DNA from: Amorphochlora amoebiformis
Taxonomy: Eukaryota > Cercozoa > Chlorarachniophyceae
Assembly (NCBI GenBank): GCA_054601695.1
Contig: BAAHQB010000274.1
Location: 1-64,000 of the forward strand
Direction: 5' to 3'
Length of the DNA stretch: 64,000 nucleotides
The notes beneath the pieces were generated by a model. It was not told the origin of the DNA. It saw only the letters and a list, made by a program, of their open reading frames with translations, and ran no database searches. Shown one piece after another: positions 1-64,000 of this stretch. A program made the translations under genes and the position numbers. Every line of letters begins with the position of its first letter. The stretch's first letter is position 1.

Positions 1-1186
<1,186 letters not shown>

Positions 1187-1705
1187 TTGAATGATCGCAG
1201 ATACGGAAGAGAACAAAGGTTTTGAATCTTCTCGATCTGGTTGAAAGAGCAATCGATTTCGATCAAACCCCTTGGGATCCGCGGCATTTCCAGGAACGAC
1301 TTCAGCTCGTTGTGCGCGACGTTCAAAGTCCGAAGGTGGGGAAGGCTAGGTTATGTGTAGGGTCAGGGTCAGGGTGGGGTTAAGAGTCTGGGTTGGGTAA
1401 GGGACGGGTCGTGGTCTGGGATGAGAAGGGTGGGATAAAGGGGTTGGGTTTTGGGAGAGGGATAGACGAGATAGGGGGGTGGGTAGACAGCGGGAAAGAT
1501 GGGGGTTAGGAATACCTTGAGAGAGGGGATATGTCTGTGAGATGGTTGTGAGAGAGGTTGATGTGTTGGACGCTTGTCAGGGTACTGTTGGGGTAAAGAT
1601 GCACGTTTTAGGGTGAATGTATCCGTTACCTTTTACATACGTTCACATGATGATACTTATGAATGCATGTATGTATGTATGTATGTATAAGTACATATAT
1701 GTATG

Positions 1706-1750
<45 letters not shown>

Positions 1751-1753
1751 ATA

Positions 1754-1802
<49 letters not shown>

Positions 1803-1836
1803 TACATAAATATTATATATATATATATATGTGTGT

Positions 1837-1871
<35 letters not shown>

Positions 1872-2015
1872 ATATATTATACATATATAATATATATAAA
1901 TATATAATGTATGCATATATCTGTGTGTGTGTGTTATATAAATATAAATATATAATATATTATATATTTATATATATTATGTATATATATATATATATAT
2001 ACATAATATATATAA

Positions 2016-2087
<72 letters not shown>

Positions 2088-2173
2088 TATTTGAATAAGT
2101 ATATATATATATACATATATGTATATATATATATATATGTATATGTGTATATATATGTATAATATACATATAT

Positions 2174-2210
<37 letters not shown>

Positions 2211-2274
2211 CTTCCTCTGCCCTCACCTTGTCCTCGCGAAGCTTTGTATGCTCACAATACATACACACACACAC

Positions 2275-2313
<39 letters not shown>

Positions 2314-2317
2314 TGTG

Positions 2318-2380
<63 letters not shown>

Positions 2381-2396
2381 AAAAATATATAAATTC

Positions 2397-2432
<36 letters not shown>

Positions 2433-2962
2433 CATACATATATATATATACATATATGTTAATGTAGAAATATAAACGTATATTGATTTGGATAAAGGGG
2501 TGGTGCATGTACGAAGCAATCACGTGCACTTTTGGTATACGTTCAATTTGAAATTTCAGACACATACATACGTTCAGAATCTTAAAATCGAAGAACAAAA
2601 CCATAGATTCAATCCAAATTCCAATAAAAACAAGAAAATCCGGCGAAAAGGTTCAATTTTCTTCCTTTTTATCACCAATTAGAGTCTCGCGGAAGAGAGA
2701 AAAAAAAGCGATTGAAAGTTGTATGAAAGGGTACCTGACAATATTTATGTTCGTAAGACCGCTCTCCACAAGATTGAGGTCCACATATGCCAGTTTCCTG
2801 GTCGAAGGGGAGACCTTCGAATACACCTTTTAGGCCCGATTCCTTGCTTTTCTCTTTATCTTTCGCCGGTTTTTTCGCAAATACTTATGATACGTCAAAT
2901 TTGTCATATACCTTTAGATTAGAGAGTCCCTCTCTCACTTTTTCACGCGTGAGGGCCGACAT
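1187..2962 (-). CDS. LRRC23: LRRC23-like leucine-rich-repeat protein (radial spoke), 5' part, cut by window edge
   Basis: Three minus-strand exons join in phase: 2962-2912 (start codon, 17 codons), 2826-2735 and 1345-1187. The protein begins [17 protein letters not shown], followed by a capping segment with [19 protein letters not shown]. Typical leucine-rich repeats follow ([17 protein letters not shown], then [17 protein letters not shown]). The opening motif, T-x3-V-x-E-G-L followed by an L-T-x-I repeat, is the pattern I know from LRRC23, a protein of the ciliary radial spoke 3 head. Donors are gtatat, gtaccc and gtaggt. The acceptor of the middle exon (cctaaaag) is weak. The exon ending at 1187 stops in phase 2, so the gene continues leftwards into the TA arrays and off the window. 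The family call is from pattern memory. Other cilia-type LRR proteins are the alternative. Confidence 0.72.
1341..1620. repeat. Degenerate G-rich TTAGGG-like stretch in LRRC23-like intron
   Basis: The segment between the exons at 1187-1345 and 2735-2826 opens with repeated GGGTCAGGG, GGGTTGGG and GGGTTAAG units. These resemble a decayed TTAGGG array read on the plus strand. No gene is seen in it. Confidence 0.4.
1640..2480. repeat. (TA)n arrays with (CA)n and (TG)n flanks
   Basis: This is intron sequence of the LRRC23-like gene made of dinucleotide repeat. At 2263-2325 a CA run, a TA run and a TG run follow each other, forming a self-complementary array. Confidence 0.85.
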
Positions 2963-10817
<7,855 letters not shown>

Positions 10818-11365
10818 TCAGGACGTGGCCTTGGCTTCTGCCTTGGATTCGTCGTTCTTCTTCTCCGTTGTGGTTTCTGCAGCCTTAGCGGCCTCGTTCT
10901 CATCGTAGCCCGCCTGAGTCATGAGGTCAGCAATAGACTTCTCGAGATCGTCGATGCGGGTCCCCATCTCGTCGACTAATAATATTCAATGAAAAGCATA
11001 TTGAAAAAACAGGAAGGATTTCTCGGATTCGATTACTTCGGTTGCATATGTTGTCCGACATTGTCTGGAATCGCCCTTGCTGTTGGGTGTGGAAGTATTA
11101 TAATATCCATTTTCAACGGTTCTTTCTCAACATGTGCCGTGTATACTTACCATTTGCTGCAGAAGGTTCTGAACCTGCAATTTACATTTTGGGGGTTAGC
11201 CTTATCAATTCTGCCTCTGAACAATATTTTTTTTTTACTCACAAAGACTGTCAAGTCCTGGGAGCTTTGAGGTTGCACGTCCTCCGAGGGTTTATTTGAG
11301 CTCTGCAGGAGTAATACACAATCCGTCAGGCCAAAAGGTGAAGCGGTCCCGCCTTTCCCCACCAT
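10818..11365 (-). CDS. HSBP1: Heat shock factor binding protein 1 (HSBP1)
   Basis: Four minus-strand exons: 11365-11243, 11174-11151, 11079-11037 and 10975-10818 (TGA stop). All phases agree. The coiled-coil core reads [25 protein letters not shown], then [20 protein letters not shown] and QAGYDE. This is the conserved heptad-repeat body of HSBP1, a small trimeric or hexameric coiled-coil protein that binds the trimerisation domain of heat shock factor 1 and dampens its activity. A hydrophilic Lys/Ala/Glu tail follows the coiled coil. The N-terminus is open to choice. An unspliced reading gives about 115 residues. A 60-base in-frame intron (11303-11362, gtgggg to ctgcag) would instead give a start of [10 protein letters not shown], closer to the usual short HSBP1 N-terminus. 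Its introns are short and lack TA arrays. It starts 76 bases from the divergent TPR-SET gene. Confidence 0.93.
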
Positions 11366-11441
11366 TTTCTTGCCGAACAATTGAATTTTGGACTTCGTTT
11401 AACCGTCAGTACCGGCTCTCCCACAATTCTTTTTAGCGCGA
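11366..11441. promoter_or_regulatory. Compact bidirectional promoter between HSBP1 and the TPR-SET gene
   Basis: Only 76 bases separate the two divergent ATG codons. The interval is mixed composition with CCGTCAG, GTACCGG and a pyrimidine tract (ttctttttag) just before the plus-strand ATG. That tract also looks like a splice acceptor, so the plus-strand ATG could lie in a second exon. No TATA box is evident. Confidence 0.5.
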
Positions 11442-31505
<20,064 letters not shown>

Positions 31506-31837
31506 TTTAGTCCAGTTAGTCTCTGAAGGCTATTGCTAGTATTCTAGGTATTGTACACGTATCAAACGCGCTATTTGTCGGAATTATTACACTTAAAGAA
31601 AGATGATCCGACATTGACTAGATTGAGTCTAGAATGACTCTAGATGTTACTAGTGAATTCTAGAATCTACTAGATCTAGTAGATACATCTAGACATCTAT
31701 CTTGATTGTGAGATCTAGAATTTTGCTTCAATACTTTCTAGACTTTTCCGTCGGATCCGACACAATTGATTCATCATTATGACCCATGATGATAAGTTGA
31801 GTTTACATATCCAGCTTAAAACTTAACAGTTATAACA
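31506..31837. other. 3' flank of TPR-SET gene with CTAGA-palindrome cluster
   Basis: This is unique AT-rich sequence without an exon. From about 31610 to 31745 it contains many CTAGA, TCTAGA and ACTAGT units, including CTACTAGATCTAGTAG, a perfect palindrome. It may be the 3' UTR and terminator region of the SET gene. Confidence 0.55.
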
Positions 31838-32071
31838 ATGTTCTTAAAATCATGGAGTCAGTTTCGCCAGTGCGGTTCGCCGCACTCTGAGCTCCTTCAC
31901 CATGCTATTTGCGATCCGGCTTGGGTTACACGCTACGGCGTCCTCAATGCGGAAGTGATCTCCGATCCTGTGCACACGGAACAAAAACTCCCTTCCTACA
32001 ATCTTCCTCGCGATCCCCGGGCCCTCTGGATTGAGAGAGGAAGGGTGAACACAGACACGCTGAGAGGATGA
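31838..32071 (+). CDS. Small intronless ORF, hypothetical 77-residue protein
   Basis: ATG to TGA, 77 codons. It opens MFLKSWSQFRQCGSPHSELL and ends RALWIERGRVNTDTLRG. It lies in a GC-richer island, has no TA repeat and needs no intron. The basic, amphipathic N-terminus could be a mitochondrial presequence, but that is a guess. The complementary strand is also open over much of the same interval, so the coding strand is not certain. I do not recognise the family. Confidence 0.45.
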   Translation: MFLKSWSQFRQCGSPHSELLHHAICDPAWVTRYGVLNAEVISDPVHTEQKLPSYNLPRDPRALWIERGRVNTDTLRG

Positions 32072-32268
32072 TAGAGAGAAAATCGTGAATATACTATCAA
32101 TGATATTTAGAAGAATGAACATCATGCGGCAAGTCGGCGTCTTCATGGTCGTGGGTCTATAAAAGGGTTGTATGGGTAGGGAGGGAGTAAGGAAAAATGC
32201 AAGCTTAAAATACGAGTGACCGAAGAGAAGGTTGGCCTGCGCCAAATTCTCGTAAAATAACCATAAAT

Positions 32269-32651
32269 CTATCTCACCAACCCTGGAATCCCAACCAGAC
32301 TCAAGAGAGGGAGAGAGAGAGGAAGAGAGAGGGAGAGAGAGGGAGAGAGAGGGAAAGGAGTGGAAGGAAAGAAGGGCAAAACGCAGATATAGAAAGAGCA
32401 GAAGAAAAAGAGGAAAAAAGATGACAAACCCCTAGTTGAACCTTTCTGTATTCTGTCGATAGGCAGTTGACAGGCCCTGAAGATCTTATCCATGGCCTTA
32501 GGGAGCACGACAGCCTGAAGGCTCACTACGCCGTCATCAATTCGAAGGGCTTAATTGGAAAAATATATATATATATATGTATATATGTATATATATACAT
32601 ATATATATATGTATATATATATTTGTGTACATATATATGTATATATATATC

Positions 32652-32742
<91 letters not shown>

Positions 32743-32828
32743 CGTACATTATATATGTAATAATAATAATTTACGAAAATGTATATGTATATGTACGTAT
32801 ATATATATCATGCCCTTTTGCGTGTGTG

Positions 32829-32875
<47 letters not shown>

Positions 32876-32926
32876 ACACACTTAATGTATTAAGTGTGTA
32901 TCTCTTGTGCGATTACACTTACTAGC

Positions 32927-32971
<45 letters not shown>

Positions 32972-33275
32972 ATACATACACATGTACTTTGATATATATA
33001 TATATATATATATATAGAGTATAAATATATGTCTGTGTGTGTATATATGTATTTAAGATATATTCGCATTAAGCATAGTCATGAACCTGTCCCGGCGGCG
33101 GGAAGGTGTGTCTGCTCCCGAAAGTCTACGTCCTTCTGACAAAATGGGCAACGAGCTAATTCTGAGATCTTCCCGTCGTCTTCGATCTACAAGAAATACA
33201 TAGGAGTCGTCTAAAAATAAATGTATTTGTATGTATATTGGACACACACATATATATATATACTCTTATATATAT

Positions 33276-33306
<31 letters not shown>

Positions 33307-33375
33307 GTATTTGTTATCTGTGTACAGTTGCATATTTGTAAATAACTATGTATATATATTCATGCATTTATATCA

Positions 33376-33406
<31 letters not shown>

Positions 33407-33993
33407 TTTATAGATAAATGTATACATATACATATATGTATATGATATATATTATATGTGTATATATATTATTTACATATATATGTACACATGTGTATTC
33501 TTACATTTAGCTTCAAATCACGAAGGGTGTTTGGTGTGATTTTGCAATTTGATTTTGTATATCTGTGTTTAATTTGCGTCGGAAGAGTGTCCTTTGCGTT
33601 CAGTGTGCATGCAGATATGTCAGTGAATAAATTCATACGCACACCTATATTTAATATATATATATGCATATATATATATATACTTGACCACATCAACACA
33701 CGTAAACATACTAAACACGCCTAAATTTCAAAAGCTCACCCTCAATTGCCTCCCACAAGTCCGATGCGCGCGACGCACAAGGTTGCTGTTGGGCGGGGCG
33801 AATAGCTCGACGATCAGGCCTCGGAAAACCGTAATGTTGAAAACGGAACGTCCGCGCTCACTCTCGCTCTTTTGGTCGCTCTTGCTCTTATTGGTTTGGA
33901 CCTTAGTTTTGTGGTTATTGTTGGGGGCTGGATCTATACGCGTGTATATATGTTTGCATGTAGGTGAATGTATTTGTGTTGTATAGAGACACA

Positions 33994-34046
<53 letters not shown>

Positions 34047-34080
34047 ACGTATTCATATATATATACATAAATACATTTTC

Positions 34081-34111
<31 letters not shown>

Positions 34112-34426
34112 CAGATATTTGATATACATTATTATAATTTAATATGATTATTAACCTTGTAGCTAACAATAGTAGACAACGATACCGGATGCACAAAATC
34201 TGAAAGATTAAGCGATTTCTTGAAGGCGATTTCTCGACTTTTTTTTAACAATTGAGGGAACAAAAGTATTGATGTAATACTATGGATATATAAAATACAC
34301 ACATATACACACAAATTCCCTTCCAAACATGAAATTAGTGAACTATTGAATACCTGCCGTAAGAAATCCTGGGATGGAGCCAAGGTTGACTACCCTTTCG
34401 CACCTCTGATCCCAGGAAGGGGACAT
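32269..34426 (-). CDS. Small zinc-ribbon OB-fold-like protein (resembles RPA70 C-terminal type)
   Basis: Minus-strand exons: 34426-34354 (ATG), 34199-34156, 33868-33740, 33186-33087, 32549-32442 and 32282-32269 (TAG). They sum to 468 bases, 155 residues, with all phases agreeing. Beta-rich segments [14 protein letters not shown] and [16 protein letters not shown] precede HRTCG, which sits about 18 residues before CPFC. That makes an H-x2-C...C-x2-C zinc ribbon. [20 protein letters not shown] follows. A strand, a zinc ribbon, then D-G-x-x-x-L-x-A-x-V with a final helix is how the zinc-bearing OB fold of the RPA large subunit is built. Single-strand DNA or telomere binding is therefore a reasonable inference, not shown. 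The first exon's opposite strand is also open. The last exon is very short and could instead be read through. Confidence 0.55.
32285..32430 (-). repeat. GA-rich (plus) / CT-rich (sense) intronic block
   Basis: GAGAGAGAGGGAGA-type repeat on the plus strand lies in the last intron of the minus-strand zinc-ribbon gene, so its sense strand is polypyrimidine leading to the acceptor at 32283. Confidence 0.6.
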
Positions 34427-34488
34427 AGAGACAGCGAAAAGGTTAAGAAACGTATGCATGTGTATTTGCTTGCATGTATATTTTTATA

Positions 34489-34526
<38 letters not shown>

Positions 34527-34590
34527 ACATGTATAAATATACGTATGGCGAGAGGAAGAAGAAGAGGAAGAGGGAGAGGACGAGAAGGCC

Positions 34591-34639
<49 letters not shown>

Positions 34640-34797
34640 GAAGAGATACGAGTCCGGAGCCTCCATATATGGTCTTATTTAACGCACTGTACTCCACGTT
34701 CTTGAGGAAGATTATCTGACCCTAATATTACATATAATATTGTATGTATACATGTATACGTATATATTTATATTATATTTACTAACGCGTATATGTA

Positions 34798-34851
<54 letters not shown>

Positions 34852-34992
34852 TTACTTACATACATGGAGATTGGCAGGAAGTAGAGTCACAGAAGTGAGG
34901 AGAGAGGGTTAGGGAGGGAAAGAAGGATATACAGACAAATAGATAGAGAGAGCACTCTTATTATGATTAGACGTTAACATATTTTAATATGT

Positions 34993-35034
<42 letters not shown>

Positions 35035-35243
35035 ACTTACTATATTATATTATATATCATACATCATAACATACATATACATATATATATATAATAATGA
35101 TAATAATACTAATGTATATGAATATGTTTATGTATGAATATGCGTTTACTATGATGATGGTATACACACACAACTGCGTATTTATTGCCTCCGCACTATA
35201 TACATATATACACATACACATACATATGTATATATACATATAT

Positions 35244-35284
<41 letters not shown>

Positions 35285-35356
35285 CATATATACGCATAAG
35301 TGTATGAATATGTGTGTGCTATAATGATGGTATGCACACATTAAATGTATACTTAC
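34427..35356. other. Region between two minus-strand genes, no confident gene
   Basis: The region holds (TA)n arrays, GA-rich stretches at about 34545-34645 and 34880-34960, and a TAATAATAAT run near 35092. A minus-strand stretch at about 34659-34705 reads NVEYSALNKTIYGGSGL between a possible acceptor and donor. It could be an exon upstream of the zinc-ribbon gene, but I cannot connect it in phase. Confidence 0.4.
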
Positions 35357-35436
35357 AGTATGACATGACATTGCCTCTGTACTTCCCTGCCCAGTCACCC
35401 GAACGACCACCTTTATTAAAACCTCATACTAATAAG

Positions 35437-35507
<71 letters not shown>

Positions 35508-35557
35508 ATAGATATATACACATATGTATGATATATATATATATATATGTATATAAC

Positions 35558-35593
<36 letters not shown>

Positions 35594-35635
35594 GTATCAA
35601 TATGCATGCATGTGTAATATATAATAGATATACAT

Positions 35636-35691
<56 letters not shown>

Positions 35692-35722
35692 TGAATAAAT
35701 ATACATGCACACACACACACAC

Positions 35723-35807
<85 letters not shown>

Positions 35808-36236
35808 AGATATATGTACATATTATACATGTACGTATTTTGGTATATACACCTGAGCAGTATCATCCTCGAGAGTAAGCTCTATATCCCGATCATCATT
35901 ATCAACACCCTCATTCCCCACCCCAAACTCGCCCCCAAACAGGTTCACCAAGGCGGCCTCAGGGTCCGCGCAGACCGATACTCCCACCACTTTTAAGGTT
36001 AGAGATGAGAGAAAGATGGAATAGCGAGAGAGAGGGGGATAAGAGAGAGGTAGAGGTTTCGAGAGGTATCGGAGGAGGGGGGAGAGGAGGAACGGGAAGG
36101 TCAACATTGTAATTGGGCTAGAGATTTGAGGTTGGCACTGGCGGGAGGGAATATTGGACGACAAAATAAATTGAAATATACGTGTGCAATAGCGTTAATA
36201 TATATATGTAAATGCATATGTATACACACACACACA

Positions 36237-36288
<52 letters not shown>

Positions 36289-36397
36289 TATGTATATATA
36301 TATATATATATATCGCATTGGCAACCTTTCGCAAAGAGAGGCCAAGCTTTCACGTGCGTATCCTCGCTGCCGTGGGTCCGAATCATGTCTTTGACTC
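35357..36397 (-). CDS. Exons of an unrecognised minus-strand protein
   Basis: Three minus-strand exons agree in phase: 36397-36326 ([18 protein letters not shown]...), 35989-35853 ([20 protein letters not shown], then an acidic stretch [20 protein letters not shown]) and 35386-35357 ([10 protein letters not shown], donor gtaagt). Neither a start nor a stop is seen. They could be the 3' part of the gene that starts at 38527, but the phase from 37154 to 36397 does not fit without an extra exon. Introns carry GA (plus) or TA repeats. No family recognised. Confidence 0.5.
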
Positions 36398-36405
36398 CTA
36401 TATAT

Positions 36406-36471
<66 letters not shown>

Positions 36472-36829
36472 GTGTTGTGTGTGTATATATATTTATATAC
36501 AAATGTGTGTGCATATATATTATATACATACGTGTGTACATAAATATTGGATTCTATTTAAATTCTAATCACACGTGATACTTCATATATTCCTCTTTTT
36601 CTTCTTCAAATCGTAGGTATCGAGGCAGAGTCGGGGAGGGGTATGCTTAATATGACTGTGGTTGGGTTAGGGTTAGAGATTCAGTTTGTGTTATTTCTGA
36701 CTCTGTATTGTGCATCGCTTAATTTCTCGGGAAAAGTCGACAACTTTGGGTTGCACTTTCTGTGTATATGTATATCATATGGGTGTATAAGAATTATGTA
36801 TACTTATGCACATGTGTTTTATGTCTGTA

Positions 36830-36863
<34 letters not shown>

Positions 36864-36989
36864 GTTATATATATATATGTAAATATACACATATTTTATT
36901 TATATGTGTATATTATTAATGCGTGTGCTTACTTATGTATGTATGCACACTTGTATGTATAAACACATAATACACACATATATATTGCA

Positions 36990-37025
36990 CACTTGTATGT
37001 ATAAACACATAATACACACATATAT
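36990..37025. repeat. Small direct duplication
   Basis: The motif TGCACACTTGTATGTATAAA plus ACACATAATACACACATATAT occurs at about 36945-36985 and again at 36986-37025. Confidence 0.75.
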
Positions 37026-37079
37026 TTGTATATTATATATATATATATATGTATATATATATACATATATATTATATAG

Positions 37080-37136
<57 letters not shown>

Positions 37137-37153
37137 TAGATCAAGGTTTGAAC

Positions 37154-38527
<1,374 letters not shown>

Positions 38528-38771
38528 GCTTAGCTGCTAGATTCCGTTCCCGGGATTCGATATCTCCAGAGATTCCCGGAATCCACAGAATCCACTCGAT
38601 CTGCGCGTCACGGAGGGAAGATCCCTTTTGAGAATACCCTCAATCATCTACATTTCTGCAACTACAATATTTTGCTTAACTAGTCTTGGACCGCCCTAAT
38701 TATACCCCAAATTCCTCAAAATATAGAAAAATTGAAGAGTCGCATTAGAACAGATATCCATCTCAGAATCG
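38528..38771. promoter_or_regulatory. Divergent promoter region between unknown gene and VOC gene
   Basis: 244 bases of unique, TA-repeat-free sequence lie between two outward-facing ATG codons. The part at 38550-38610 contains several TCCAGAGATTCCCGGAATCC-like GATTCC/GGAATC inverted motifs. Confidence 0.5.
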
Positions 38772-63781
<25,010 letters not shown>

Positions 63782-64000
63782 GTCAACCCAAAAAAAAAAA
63801 AAAATGTCCTCTCAATCCTTCATTCTATTTCTTCTCTTCGCTCTTGTATTTTCTCTCTCTCTCCTCTCTACTCTCTCTCTCTCTCTTCACTCACTCATCC
63901 TCTCTACCCTCTCTCTCTCTTCTCTCCTATTTCCTCTTCTCTCTCCTTCTTTCTACTTCTCCCTCCCTCTACTCTCTCTCTTCCTTTCCTCTCATAGTCT
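63782..64000 (+). repeat. CT-rich intron start at right edge
   Basis: After the donor at 63782 there is an A-run near 63790 and then CTCTCTCT polypyrimidine to the window end. It is the next intron of the peptidase gene. Confidence 0.7.

Noticed and set aside
34346-34450. Plus-strand exon ([19 protein letters not shown])
   Set aside because: It overlaps the minus-strand first exon of the zinc-ribbon gene, which fits in phase with five further exons, while the plus reading has no partners.
36640-36770. Plus ORF MLNMTVVGLGLEIQFVLFL
   Set aside because: Hydrophobic translation of a degenerate TTAGGG-like stretch, with no splice or family support.

Overview
The window comes from a eukaryotic nuclear genome. 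Its genes are cut into many very short exons, mostly 20 to 150 bases, by introns that consist largely of (TA)n microsatellite. The very long Tyr-Ile reading frames on both strands are translations of this repeat and are not genes. The real exons stand out as islands of normal base composition with splice signals. I assembled them by requiring intron phases to agree at every junction and by matching known protein families. The degenerate TTAGGG/CCCTAA repeats, a cilium-type leucine-rich-repeat gene, and DCC and glyoxalase-like genes suggest a flagellated protist, possibly an alga. I cannot name the species.

Layout from left to right. On the minus strand, running off the left edge, is an LRRC23-like radial-spoke protein (exons 1187-2962). 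On the plus strand is a DCC-family (DUF393) thiol-disulfide oxidoreductase-like protein (about 3993-8603). After a repeat-rich gap comes a head-to-head pair: HSBP1 on the minus strand (10818-11365) and, 76 bases away on the plus strand, a 26-exon gene of 20 kb (11442-31505). That gene encodes about 1103 residues: a novel N-terminal region, kinesin-light-chain-like TPR repeats, a Pro/Lys-rich linker, and a SUV39/Clr4-type pre-SET, SET and post-SET histone H3K9 methyltransferase domain.

Next are a small intronless plus ORF (31838-32071), a minus-strand gene for a small protein with a zinc ribbon inserted in an OB-like fold (32269-34426), a minus-strand set of exons of unknown function (35357-36397), and a minus-strand unknown gene (37154-38527). 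The last of these is divergent from a plus-strand gene with an N-terminal membrane segment and two VOC/glyoxalase modules (38772-49182). The right end is a plus-strand proline iminopeptidase (S33 alpha/beta hydrolase) gene, 50758 to beyond 63781. It carries decayed duplicate exons, a 1-kb polypyrimidine intron and a 2.1-kb intron filled with interstitial telomeric repeat.

The most striking things are the TPR plus SUV39 fusion, the telomere-repeat intron with its inverted spacer modules, the exon duplications in the peptidase gene, and the CA-TA-TG self-complementary design of the intronic arrays. There is no operon-like organisation. The neighbours share only divergent promoters.
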